DNA from: Mycobacterium ostraviense
Lineage (GTDB): Bacteria > Actinomycetota > Actinomycetes > Mycobacteriales > Mycobacteriaceae
Assembly: GCF_002705925.1 (NCBI RefSeq)
Contig: NZ_NKRE01000001.1
Location: 3,582,604 to 3,646,603 of the forward strand
DNA: 64,000 bases
Reading direction: 5' to 3'
Shown: piece after piece, positions 44,935 through 53,427 of the stretch
Layout: the number at the start of each line of letters is the position of its first letter
How positions within the stretch are numbered: position 1 is the first letter of the stretch
Made by a program: the position numbers and the translations under genes
The notes under the pieces: generated by a model
Database searches by the model: none
Seen by the model: the letters and a program-made list of their open reading frames with translations, nothing else
Told to the model about the DNA's origin: nothing

Positions 44935-45324
44935 TCAGGAGGCCATCCCGGCATCGACCAGGCTTTGCAGTCCGCCAGCGCAGCCACGCAGGAAGTCGGC
45001 GCCATTGACCCCGGCGACGGCCTGCACCGAGGCCAGTTCCCTGGTGCAGACCTTGTGCACCTGGCTCGAGATGACGATCGCGTCGTCCGGAAAGCCCATG
45101 GCGCGCATTCTGCTGACCGTGAAACGGCCATCCTGGACCGCCTTGGTGTAGCCCAGCTGGTAGGACGGTCCGGTTTCGGCGACGTCGGCGACGTCGGCAA
45201 CCGCTGGCGCGGAGGCCAGCAGGGCTGCTCCGGCTATGACGACGATGGCCCAACGAGACAGCCCGGCGGTGCGGCGCCGCTGTGACGGTAAGGCGTGGTT
45301 CTTGGTCGCTGCGCTGTGTGCCAT
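44935..45324 (-). CDS. Small secreted protein, DUF732-like
   Basis: 129 residues from ATG 45324. A signal peptide (WAIVVIAGAALLASAPAVAD) is cleaved near residue 45. The mature part (about 85 residues) has two Cys (HKVCTRE, LRGCAGG) at a spacing seen in small secreted mycobacterial proteins with a helical disulfide-linked core. A DVADVAE stretch results from a short repeat (GACGTCGGC twice). Function unknown. The palindrome at 45392-45405 lies 68 bases upstream. Confidence 0.7.
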   Translation of the reverse strand: MAHSAATKNHALPSQRRRTAGLSRWAIVVIAGAALLASAPAVADVADVAETGPSYQLGYTKAVQDGRFTVSRMRAMGFPDDAIVISSQVHKVCTRELASVQAVAGVNGADFLRGCAGGLQSLVDAGMAS

Positions 45325-45391
45325 GGCGTTAACCCCGATCTGGTCCAGTGAGGATCTCGTTTCGTGTGACGGGCCTCCGTGCCGTCTCAGC

Positions 45392-45405
45392 ACCTCACGT
45401 GAGGT
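45392..45405. promoter_or_regulatory. 14-base perfect palindrome, possible operator
   Basis: ACCTCACGTGAGGT is its own reverse complement. It lies between the leftward secreted-protein gene and the rightward HTH gene, inside a low-GC patch with an A-run (about 45425-45450). The position suits a dimeric regulator, perhaps the HTH protein next door. Confidence 0.5.
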
Positions 45406-45533
45406 ACTTTACGCCATCAGTTTCAAAAATGGAATAGTCTCCCAAAAAAAGATCACCAAGTGCGTGCGGGCCGGTCAGGTTCCAATAGCGTGTCAGAGTT
45501 GACGCTTGCCGGAACCGACACTACGTTGGTGGG

Positions 45534-45950
45534 ATGCCAAGACTTAACCGAGCAGGTAAGGACCTTGGCCGCGTGCTGGAGTGGCTACTCAACCGCGACG
45601 TTCCGGACAGCGAGATCGGTTCCGCGCTCAAATTGCCCAAAGCCACCTACTCCCGGCGCAAGGAGGCCGACGACTTCCCCGACTTTGCCGAGCTCATCGC
45701 GGTCGGCGAGTACTTCGATCTGTCGCCGCGGGTGCTGCAGATCGCATTCGGCTGGCGCGGCGAGGACGAGCTGATCCTGCTCGACGTCGACGAGATGCGC
45801 CAATATATGGAGCAGGCCGGTGTCGCGCTGTTCGGCAACGAGCGTGTTCGCCGCTATATCGAGCAACGCGAAGGCGCCGACTACCCGTTGGCCGCGGCAA
45901 TCCTGAAGATGGGCGCCAAGGATGCGAGCCCGGCTACCGAAGGCAACTGA
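45534..45950 (+). CDS. HTH DNA-binding protein
   Basis: 138 residues. A helix-turn-helix is suggested by DVPDSEIGSALKLPKATYSR near residues 22-41, followed by a helical C-terminal domain (about 75-125) that may bind a partner or dimerise. It recalls small repressors of mycobacteriophages and XRE-type regulators, but I cannot name a family with certainty. It ends 20 bases before the convergent exporter gene. Confidence 0.65.
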   Translation: MPRLNRAGKDLGRVLEWLLNRDVPDSEIGSALKLPKATYSRRKEADDFPDFAELIAVGEYFDLSPRVLQIAFGWRGEDELILLDVDEMRQYMEQAGVALFGNERVRRYIEQREGADYPLAAAILKMGAKDASPATEGN

Positions 45951-45970
45951 CCCGACACCGCGGGCGGGTG

Positions 45971-47632
45971 CTACGAATCCGCCTCCATCAGCCGCACCCG
46001 GGGTGTGGCCCGTTTCGGCAGAAACGACGCCGGAATAGCGATCATCGCGGTCAAGACCATGGCGACCCCGAACACCCCGGTGTAGGAGAGCGCCAGGTCG
46101 TCGGCGAGGTGCTCGGCGAAGTCGGGGGCGCGCACCTGTGACGGCAGCCCGGACAGGTCGGCGGAAAAGCCACGCCGGGCCGCGTGTTCCCGGATCGAAT
46201 CGGCTTGTCTGGCCGCGGCGATGGCGGCGCTTCCGTTGAAGCTGCTGGTGAGGATCACCGACATCAAGGCCGTGCCGACGGACGCGGCGACGTTGTGGTT
46301 GACGTTGAACAGCGTCGAGCCATGGGCTACTTCGCTGGAATTGAGCGTGTGCACGGCCGCCCAGGTCACCGGAACCATCAAACAGGCGGTGCCCAGGCCG
46401 AAAAGGCCGAGCCCCCCCAGCAGCACGGTGAGGTCGATGCCCTGGTGGCGGATGGCGTAGACAAACATGCCCATGCCCACGACGGTCACCGCTATGCCGA
46501 CCAACACCACGTTGCGCGGTCCCCGGGTTTCCATCAGCCGTCCGACGATCGGCATCACCGTGGCGGCGGCCACGGTCTGCGGGATGAGCAGCAGCCCCGA
46601 CTGCATCGGGGTTTTGCCGAGCACCTGCTGGAAGTACGCCGGAAACAGCAGGCAACTGCCGAAAAAGGTGATGGCGAACAGGAACCGGGTCGCGTTGGCG
46701 GCCGCGACCGACCGATTCTTGAGCAGCCGCAGATCGATCAGCGCACAGTCGGTCCGGCGCAGCGCGTGGCGGGCGAAAGCGCCGATCAGCAGCACACCGA
46801 TGGTGGCCGGTGCCCAGACATACGGGTCGGCGAAGGTGCCGCGCCCGGGCAACTGCGACACCCCGTAGAGCAGCAGCACCAGCCCCGGTGACAGCAGCGC
46901 CATGCCGACGACGTCCAGCGACTCCGCGGGCAGCGAATCATCTTGGGGCAGCGTCAATCCCGCCAGAACCAGGGTCACCACTCCGATCGGGAGGTTGATC
47001 AGGAAGATCCACTGCCAGCCGAACGAGTCGATCAGCCAGCCGCCGAGAATGGGTCCGACGATGGGGGCCAGCAAGACGGTGATCATGCTGATCGTCATCA
47101 CCCGGCCCAATCGTGACGGACCCGCCGCGCGCGCCAGGATGATCAGCTGCAGCGGCAACAGCATCCCGCCGCCGAAACCCTGCACCGCCCGAAAGGCCAC
47201 CAGCAGTGCGATATTCGACGCCAGCGCGCACAGCAACGATCCCGCGGTGAACATCAGCACCGAGGCCATCAGGAGCCGCTTGGTGCCCAGCCGATTGGCC
47301 AACCAGCCGGTCAGCGGGATCACCGCCGCCAGCGCCAAGGTATAGCCGGTCGATGCCCAGGCCACCACGGCCTGGGTCGACGAGAACTCGTCGATGAACG
47401 TCCGCTGCGCCACATTGACGACCGTGGTGTCCAGCGTGACCATCAGCGGCAGCATCATGCACGTCACGGTGATCAGCAATAGCCGGGAATCCAGTCGGCA
47501 GTCCGCCCTGGAATCCGGCGCGGCGGGGCGGCCGGCTGTCCGGACATCATCGTCCGGACGCTGCTGGCTGCTGGCATGAGTGCTGGCTACGGTCGTCGGA
47601 GCCTGCGGTGGCCGACCCGCCTGGCGGCGCAT
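45971..47632 (-). CDS. MFS multidrug exporter, DHA2/EmrB type (14 TM)
   Basis: About 553 residues from ATG 47632; the true start may be further inside because the first membrane segment begins near residue 52. Fourteen membrane segments, TLDTTVVNVAQRTF in the first and GWLANRLGTKRLLMASVLMF near the second-third loop, place it in DHA2 with EmrB-like pumps. Only 31 bases separate this start from the cupin gene on the other strand, so a shared control region is likely. It would be a natural export route for a product of the adjacent enzyme cluster, though that is inference. Confidence 0.85.
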   Translation of the reverse strand: MRRQAGRPPQAPTTVASTHASSQQRPDDDVRTAGRPAAPDSRADCRLDSRLLLITVTCMMLPLMVTLDTTVVNVAQRTFIDEFSSTQAVVAWASTGYTLALAAVIPLTGWLANRLGTKRLLMASVLMFTAGSLLCALASNIALLVAFRAVQGFGGGMLLPLQLIILARAAGPSRLGRVMTISMITVLLAPIVGPILGGWLIDSFGWQWIFLINLPIGVVTLVLAGLTLPQDDSLPAESLDVVGMALLSPGLVLLLYGVSQLPGRGTFADPYVWAPATIGVLLIGAFARHALRRTDCALIDLRLLKNRSVAAANATRFLFAITFFGSCLLFPAYFQQVLGKTPMQSGLLLIPQTVAAATVMPIVGRLMETRGPRNVVLVGIAVTVVGMGMFVYAIRHQGIDLTVLLGGLGLFGLGTACLMVPVTWAAVHTLNSSEVAHGSTLFNVNHNVAASVGTALMSVILTSSFNGSAAIAAARQADSIREHAARRGFSADLSGLPSQVRAPDFAEHLADDLALSYTGVFGVAMVLTAMIAIPASFLPKRATPRVRLMEADS

Positions 47633-47663
47633 CGTGTCACTGTATCTCCTGAGGCGGCCGCGT

Positions 47664-48086
47664 ATGGCCATGTCTTTCCAAGGATCTGCCAAGGATTCGA
47701 CCAGCGCGCGCGCCGACGCTGTGCCCATGTTCGTCAGCAACGCCAGGGATGCGCAGCCGTTTGTCGCGGCCGACCTGTCCGAGGTCCGGCCGTTGGTCGA
47801 CCGGTTGAACGTGGGCATCGCTTCGGTCAGCCTGGCGCACGCGACCGTCGCAGCCGGCGCCGAAACCGTGTGGCATTGCCTGGAAAACACCGACGAGATC
47901 TATTTCGTCCTCTCCGGCAGCGGCCTGGTGTTCGTCGGATCGGAAACCCGGGCGGTGGGCAGCGGCGACACCGTCTGGATCCCGGCCGGGGTGCCGCAGA
48001 AGATCCGCAATCTCGGTCGCGACCCGCTGGTGTTCCTGTGTGCCTGCGGTCCGGCCTACGCGCCCGAATGCGACAAGCCAACGTGA
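47664..48086 (+). CDS. Cupin-domain protein
   Basis: 140 residues from ATG 47664 (GAGGCGG nine bases upstream); ATG 47727 is another candidate that would leave room for a promoter. A single beta-barrel cupin is seen: LENTDEIYFVLSGSGLVFVG and SGDTVWIPAGVPQKIRNL. The first motif has Trp-His but lacks the full HxH pattern, so metal binding is uncertain. It could be an isomerase, sensor or hydrolase. Its stop overlaps the GTG start of the TPP enzyme (GTGA), making the pair translationally coupled. Confidence 0.8.
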   Translation: MAMSFQGSAKDSTSARADAVPMFVSNARDAQPFVAADLSEVRPLVDRLNVGIASVSLAHATVAAGAETVWHCLENTDEIYFVLSGSGLVFVGSETRAVGSGDTVWIPAGVPQKIRNLGRDPLVFLCACGPAYAPECDKPT

Positions 48087-49759
48087 TCACCGTCGGAGAC
48101 CACCTGGTCAACCGGATGCGCGAGGCCGGGATATCCCTGCTGTGCGGGCTTCCGACGTCCCGGCTCGACTCACTGCTGGTGCGTGTTGCTCGGGATAGCG
48201 ACTTCGACATCGTGCTGACCCGGCACGAGGGTGGCGCCGGCTACCTCGCCGACGGCTATGCCCGGGCTTCCGGCCGGCCGGCTGCGGTCTTCGCGGCCGG
48301 ACCCGGGGCGACCAACATCGTGACCGCCGTGGCCAACGCGTCGGTAAACCACGTACCCATGCTCGTTCTCACCGGGGAGGTGTCGGTAGCCGAATTCGGT
48401 CTGCATTCGCAGCAGGACACCAGTGAGGACGGGCTCGGCCTGGGTGCGGTCTTCCGCCGGCTGTGCCGCAGTTCGGTATCGATCGAATCGGTGGCCAATG
48501 CGCGTACCAAGATCGACCGGGCCTTTCGGGCGCTGGCGAGCGCCCCGAGCGGACCGGTGCACATCAGCCTGCCGCGCGACCTGGTGAACCAGGTGCTGCC
48601 CGTCGACCCGGTCGGGATGACCGCCACCGGCCGCGCCGCCCCGGCAATGCTCGCCCCGAGTGGTCCGGAGATCGCCGACGAGGTGAGCGGCCGGCTGCAG
48701 CGATCCGTTGCGCCAATGCTGTTGCTGGGCAACGGCTGTCGCGGGGATGGAATTGGCGCCGAGGTCGTCGGGTTCGCCGAGAAGGCCGGCCTTCCGTTTG
48801 CTACGACACCCAACGGACGCGGAGTCGTCGCGGAAACGCATGCGCTTTTCCTCGGCGTGCTCGGCTTGTTCGGCGACGGCAGGGCCGAAGACTATCTATT
48901 CGGCACCCCGTGCGATTTGCTGATCGCGGTCGGTGTCTCCTTCGACGGCTTGGTCACCCGCTCGTTTTCGCCGCGCTGGGGCGGACTGCGAGCCGACGTC
49001 ATCCATGTGGACCCTGACCCGGCGGCGTTCGGCCGCTTCGTCGCCACTTCGCTCGGCGTCACTGCCACCGCCCGGGGCTTCGTGGCATCGCTGAGCGCCC
49101 GGACGGCGCGATCCTCGCGAACGGTTACGGTGCCGGCGCCGGTTGCGTTGCCGGTCCCGCAAACCCGCGGCGACTCGATCCATCCGCTGGCGGTCATGCG
49201 GGAGCTGGACTGCCTGCTGACGTCGGCACAAGATGCAGAAGATGCAGAAGAGAAAACAACGCTCTGCACGGATTCCGGGACATGTATCTACTGGGCCTTT
49301 CGCGGGATACCGGTGCGAGCGCCCGGAACGTTCTTTGCCACGGTCGATTTCGCCCCCATGGGCTGCGGTGTCGCCGGCGCCATCGGCATGGCGCTGGCCC
49401 GGCCCGGCCAACGCGTCGTCTGCATCGCCGGTGACGGCGCGTTCCTGATGCATGGCACCGAGGTCTCCACCGCGGTCGCCCAGGGCCTCCCGGTCACCTG
49501 GATTGTCTTGAACGACGGACAGTTGAGTGCCACCACCGCGGTGATCCGCGGCCGGATGGACCCCTCGCCGCTTGCCGCGACCGGCGCGAACGACTTGGCT
49601 GCAATGGCCAATGCCCTTGGTGCGCAAGGAATTCGTGTCGACAAGGCCGCCGATGTGCGTGCCGCATTGGAAGAAGCCCTGATTGCGACCGGCCCGTGCG
49701 TGGTCGACATCGTGATCGACCCGGAACTCAACAAACCCGAGATAGGAGTCGGAAAATGA
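48083..49759 (+). CDS. TPP-dependent acetolactate synthase-like enzyme
   Basis: 558 residues from GTG 48083 (in-frame ATG 48068 also possible). The N-terminal pyrimidine domain has the catalytic Glu in LTRHEGGAGYLADGYAR near residue 47. The TPP motif is AGDGAFLMHGTEVSTAVAQG with LNDGQ near 455-480. This matches 2-oxo acid decarboxylase/carboligase enzymes such as acetolactate synthase or the YerE-type synthase for branched sugars. No small regulatory subunit is present. It overlaps both neighbours (cupin and aldolase) by four bases, so all three are made together. A carboligation on a 2-oxo acid is the likely chemistry; the acceptor is unknown. Confidence 0.85.
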   Translation: MITVGDHLVNRMREAGISLLCGLPTSRLDSLLVRVARDSDFDIVLTRHEGGAGYLADGYARASGRPAAVFAAGPGATNIVTAVANASVNHVPMLVLTGEVSVAEFGLHSQQDTSEDGLGLGAVFRRLCRSSVSIESVANARTKIDRAFRALASAPSGPVHISLPRDLVNQVLPVDPVGMTATGRAAPAMLAPSGPEIADEVSGRLQRSVAPMLLLGNGCRGDGIGAEVVGFAEKAGLPFATTPNGRGVVAETHALFLGVLGLFGDGRAEDYLFGTPCDLLIAVGVSFDGLVTRSFSPRWGGLRADVIHVDPDPAAFGRFVATSLGVTATARGFVASLSARTARSSRTVTVPAPVALPVPQTRGDSIHPLAVMRELDCLLTSAQDAEDAEEKTTLCTDSGTCIYWAFRGIPVRAPGTFFATVDFAPMGCGVAGAIGMALARPGQRVVCIAGDGAFLMHGTEVSTAVAQGLPVTWIVLNDGQLSATTAVIRGRMDPSPLAATGANDLAAMANALGAQGIRVDKAADVRAALEEALIATGPCVVDIVIDPELNKPEIGVGK

Positions 49760-50751
49760 CACGTGAACCGGTCATCCTCGACACAACCATTCGCGACGGC
49801 AGCTACGCGGTCAACTTCGGCTACCGCAATGACGATCTGCGCACCATCATCGGCGATCTCGACGAGGCGGGCATTCCCTACATCGAAATCGGGCACGGCG
49901 TCACCATCGGCGCTCCGGCGGCGCAGGGCCGGGCGGCGCAGACCGACGAAGAATATTTCCGCACCGGCCGAGACGCGGTGCGCAAGGCGAAACTGGGCGC
50001 AGTGATCGTCCCGGCCCTGGCGCCCATCGAGACGGTGGACCTGGCCGGCGACTACCTTGACTTTCTTCGGATGTGCGTGATCGCCACCGACCTCGAGTGC
50101 TTCGCGCCGTTCATCGAGCGCGCGCAATCCAGAGGACTGCAGGTTTCGGTCCAGCTGGTCAAGTCTCATCTGTTCGAACCGCAGGTCTTGGCCGGCGCCG
50201 CGACCCGGGCGCGCGATCTGGGCGTCGGAATCGTCTACGTGGTGGACACCACGGGCACGTTCCTGCCCGAAGATGTGCGACGTTACGTCGAGGCCATCCG
50301 CGACGCGACCGATGTCACGGTCGGCTACCACGGGCACAACAACCTGGGCCTGGCCGTCGCGAACACGCTGGAGGCGTTCGAGGCGGGGGCCGATTTCCTG
50401 GACGCGACGCTGATGGGCTTCGGGCGCGGAGCGGGCAACTGCCAGACCGAGTGCCTGGTTGCCGCGCTGCAGCGCCGCGGGCACTTGTCGGGCATCGATG
50501 TGGACCGGCTTTTCGACGCCGCTCGATCGGACATGCTGGGGCGCGCGCCGCAAAGCTACGGCATCGATCCGTGGGAGGTCTGCTTCGGGTTCCACGGCCT
50601 TGACTCACTGCACCTCGAGCGGCTGCGGGCGTCGGCGCAACAGGCCGGCCTCGCGGTGTCCCGCGCAATCCGCCGGATTGCGAAAGACGCTGTCGGGACA
50701 TGGCTTTCACCCGAAGATATCGATCGGGCGGTCGCCGGAATGCGCGGCTGA
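49756..50751 (+). CDS. DRE-TIM metallolyase (4-hydroxy-2-oxovalerate aldolase-like)
   Basis: 331 residues. The family signature LDTTIRDGSYAVNFGYRNDD is at residues 8-27, with the metal-binding Asp. The second metal site is YHGHNNLGLAVANTLEAFEA near 193, and LMGFGRGAGNCQTECLV follows near 222. Such enzymes cleave or form carbon-carbon bonds next to a 2-oxo acid (HMG-CoA lyase, isopropylmalate synthase, hydroxyoxovalerate aldolase). No acetaldehyde dehydrogenase partner is nearby, unlike in classic aromatic meta-cleavage operons. ATGA overlap with the TPP gene implies a joint step. Confidence 0.85.
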   Translation: MTREPVILDTTIRDGSYAVNFGYRNDDLRTIIGDLDEAGIPYIEIGHGVTIGAPAAQGRAAQTDEEYFRTGRDAVRKAKLGAVIVPALAPIETVDLAGDYLDFLRMCVIATDLECFAPFIERAQSRGLQVSVQLVKSHLFEPQVLAGAATRARDLGVGIVYVVDTTGTFLPEDVRRYVEAIRDATDVTVGYHGHNNLGLAVANTLEAFEAGADFLDATLMGFGRGAGNCQTECLVAALQRRGHLSGIDVDRLFDAARSDMLGRAPQSYGIDPWEVCFGFHGLDSLHLERLRASAQQAGLAVSRAIRRIAKDAVGTWLSPEDIDRAVAGMRG

Positions 50752-50796
50752 GGTCGGTGCTTCAAGAATCCGCCAGTACCAGGTAAGGGGACACAG

Positions 50797-51885
50797 ATGC
50801 TCGTCACTCCAACCGGAGCTCACCCAGCCGCCACGAGAATTCACACCGCTACCCGAACCGCGCAACTGTTCTCGCACAGCGGCCGTGCGGTGCGCACGCT
50901 GGTCACGGGCAGCTCCGGGCACCTCGGTGAGGCCCTGGTGCGGACGCTGCGCACCCACGGCGCCCAGGTCATGGGCCTCGACTCCCGTCCCTCGGAGTAC
51001 ACGAATGTCGTTGGCTCGGTGACAGATCCGGACTTGGTGCGCGAAGTGATGGCCGGGGTGGACGTGGTGTACCACGCGGCGGCCTTGCACAAGCCGCAGC
51101 TGGCGTTCGTCGCAGGCCAGGAATTTCTGGACACCAACATCAGCGGCACGCACACCGTGCTGGAAGCTGCGGTTGCCGCGAAGGTGCGCGCCTTCGTCAT
51201 GACCTCCTCGACGACGGTGTACGGGGACGCGCTGGTCCCGCCGGAGGACCAGCCCGCCGCGTGGATCGACGAGTCGGTGCTGCCGGTGCCCAAGAACATC
51301 TACGGCGTATCGAAGGTCGGGGCCGAAGACCTCTGCCAGTTAGCGCGTCGCAACCACGGCCTGCCCTGCGTCGTGCTGCGCGCTTCCCGCTTCTTCGCCG
51401 ACGGCGACGACATGCCCGAGCATTACGACGGCCGCAGCGACGACAACATCAAGGCCAACGAATATGCGTTTCGCCGAGTCGCGCTCGAAGACGTCGTCGA
51501 CGCGCACCTGCGAGCCGCCGCGAGTGCCCCGCACCTCGGGTTCGGCAGGTATGTCGTCTCGGCGACCACGCCGTTCACGCGCGAGGACCTCGCGCTGTTG
51601 CGCACCGACGCGGCAACGGTTTTCGCCCGGCGGGCGCCGCTGGCCGCGAGGGTGTGGCAGCGGCGCGGGTGGCGCTTCCCGGACCGCCTGGACCGCGTGT
51701 ACGTCAACGCTCGGGCCCGGCACCACCTGGGCTGGCGCCCCCGGTTCGACCTCGACTCCATTGCCGCCCGAGTGGCGACCGGCGAGCCGGTCCAGACGCC
51801 GCTGTCGCTGCAGGTGGGCGCCAAGGAGTACGCCGGCAGCTCCTACCACCTCGGCGTGTTCCGGCCGGTGGCTGTGCCGATCTAG
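50797..51885 (+). CDS. NAD-dependent epimerase/dehydratase (extended SDR)
   Basis: 362 residues from ATG 50797 with AAGGGGA upstream. About 28 extra residues precede the Rossmann motif VTGSSGHLGEALV near residue 37. The extended-SDR active site is TSSTTVYGD near 133 and YGVSKVGAEDL near 169. The C-terminal domain is of the nucleotide-sugar epimerase type but lacks an obvious sugar nucleotide signature that I can name. It starts 45 bases after the aldolase gene and is probably in the same operon. Confidence 0.85.
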   Translation: MLVTPTGAHPAATRIHTATRTAQLFSHSGRAVRTLVTGSSGHLGEALVRTLRTHGAQVMGLDSRPSEYTNVVGSVTDPDLVREVMAGVDVVYHAAALHKPQLAFVAGQEFLDTNISGTHTVLEAAVAAKVRAFVMTSSTTVYGDALVPPEDQPAAWIDESVLPVPKNIYGVSKVGAEDLCQLARRNHGLPCVVLRASRFFADGDDMPEHYDGRSDDNIKANEYAFRRVALEDVVDAHLRAAASAPHLGFGRYVVSATTPFTREDLALLRTDAATVFARRAPLAARVWQRRGWRFPDRLDRVYVNARARHHLGWRPRFDLDSIAARVATGEPVQTPLSLQVGAKEYAGSSYHLGVFRPVAVPI

Positions 51886-51940
51886 GAAGGGGCATGCTGT
51901 AGTTGCGGTGGCATCCGGCCGTGCCGCAAGGAGGTGTGCC

Positions 51941-53419
51941 GTGGGTGACCGCGTCGATGCTTCCGGCCTGGTCGTCGGCCACGAGCGCGAGGTGCGGCAC
52001 CGGCTGGGACGATGCGTTGCCGCGTTGCGCCGCATGGTCGACGACGGCTGGTTCACCGGCCACCAGGATTCCATCGGTATGGAGGTGGAACTGGACCTGG
52101 TGGACCCGTTGGGCCGGCCGCGGCTGGTCAACGACGCGGTCCTGGCCCGCCTCGGCCGCGCGGACATGCAGCATGAGCTCGGCCAGTTCAACGTCGAGCT
52201 GAACCTGGCGCCCCGCCGGCTACACGGCAGCGTGCTGCGTGACAGCGAACGCGACCTCGCCGAGGTCCTCGACGGGTGCCGGGCCCGCATCGAGCGGCTG
52301 GGCACCCGGCTGCTCGCGGTGGGCATGTTGCCGACGCTGAGCGCCGAGCAGCTCACCGTCGAGCGCATCTCCCGCAACCCGCGTTACGAGCTGCTGTCCA
52401 GCCGGATGTCCGCCGCCCGCCACCGGCCGTTTTTGGTGCGCATTGTCGATGGCTGCGAGCCGGTGGAGTTCACCACCGATTCGGTGGCACCCGATGCGGC
52501 CACCACCAGCCTGCAACTGCATCTGCGGGTAGCGCCGGACCGCTTCGCCGCCTATTACAACGCCGCCCAGGCCATCGCGGGGGCGCAGGTGGCGGTGGCG
52601 GCCAACTCGCCGTACCTGCTCGGCCGCCAGGCATGGCAGGAAACCCGCATCACGCTGCTCGAACAGCTGCTCGACAGCCGTCGCCGCGAAGAGGTACGCG
52701 CCGGCGCACCGGCGCGCGTGCGGCTCGGCGACCGCTGGATCGAGGACCCCGTCGAACTGTTCGACGACCTCGTCCGGTTGTTTCCGCCGCTGTTTCCGAT
52801 GCTGGAGGCCCAGGACCCCGATGCCGCCCTGCAGGCCGGTTACGCGCCCACTCTGCGGGAGCTTCGGCTGCACAACGGCACGGTGTGGCGCTGGAACCGT
52901 CCGGTCTACGACGTCCAGGCCGGGCAACCGCAACTGCGCATCGAAAACCGGGTATTGCCAAGCGGTCCGACCGCAGTCGACATGATCGCCAACGCCGCCT
53001 TCTACTACGGGCTGGTCCGCGCGATCGCCGACAGCACCGACAGCGACGCCGCGCCGTGGCGGCAGCTGGCGTTCGCGGCGGCCGAGCAGAACCTGCATCG
53101 CGGGGCCCGCGACGGGCTGGCGGCGCGGCTGCATTGGCAGGGAGGCGAGCAGCCGGTCGAGCGGCTCGTCGGGGAGTGTTTGCTACCGGCCGCCGCTGCC
53201 GGGCTGGATGCCTGGGGTGTCGATGCGACTGACCGCGACCGCTACCTGGGCGTCATCGAAGCGCGGGTGCGGACCGGGCAGACCGGCGCGGCCTGGCAGA
53301 CCGGGGTGGTGCGCCGCCTCGAGGACGGCGGGATGCAGCGCATCACGGCGCTGCACGAGATGACCCGGCGCTATGCCGAGAACGCCCACGCCGGCGCTCC
53401 GGTGCACGAATGGGTCTGA
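51941..53419 (+). CDS. Glutamate-cysteine ligase family 2 (GCS2) protein
   Basis: 492 residues from GTG 51941, which has AAGGAGG seven bases upstream. The N-terminal HQDSIGMEVELDLVDPLGRP carries the GMEVE motif of GCS2 carboxylate-amine ligases (ATP/Mg binding), with QHELGQFNVELNLAPRRLHG next. Later, RIENRVLPSGPTAVDMIANA and a C-terminal helical region agree with long mycobacterial members. Such enzymes join a carboxylate to an amine with ATP. It lies 55 bases after the epimerase gene and converges on the amidase gene with an 8-base gap. Substrate pair unknown. Confidence 0.85.
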   Translation: MGDRVDASGLVVGHEREVRHRLGRCVAALRRMVDDGWFTGHQDSIGMEVELDLVDPLGRPRLVNDAVLARLGRADMQHELGQFNVELNLAPRRLHGSVLRDSERDLAEVLDGCRARIERLGTRLLAVGMLPTLSAEQLTVERISRNPRYELLSSRMSAARHRPFLVRIVDGCEPVEFTTDSVAPDAATTSLQLHLRVAPDRFAAYYNAAQAIAGAQVAVAANSPYLLGRQAWQETRITLLEQLLDSRRREEVRAGAPARVRLGDRWIEDPVELFDDLVRLFPPLFPMLEAQDPDAALQAGYAPTLRELRLHNGTVWRWNRPVYDVQAGQPQLRIENRVLPSGPTAVDMIANAAFYYGLVRAIADSTDSDAAPWRQLAFAAAEQNLHRGARDGLAARLHWQGGEQPVERLVGECLLPAAAAGLDAWGVDATDRDRYLGVIEARVRTGQTGAAWQTGVVRRLEDGGMQRITALHEMTRRYAENAHAGAPVHEWV

Positions 53420-53427
53420 GCGAGAGC

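Noticed and set aside
48068..48085. ATG 48068 as the TPP enzyme start
   Set aside because: GTG 48083 gives the GTGA overlap seen for the next gene pair and a normal N-terminus; 48068 remains possible.
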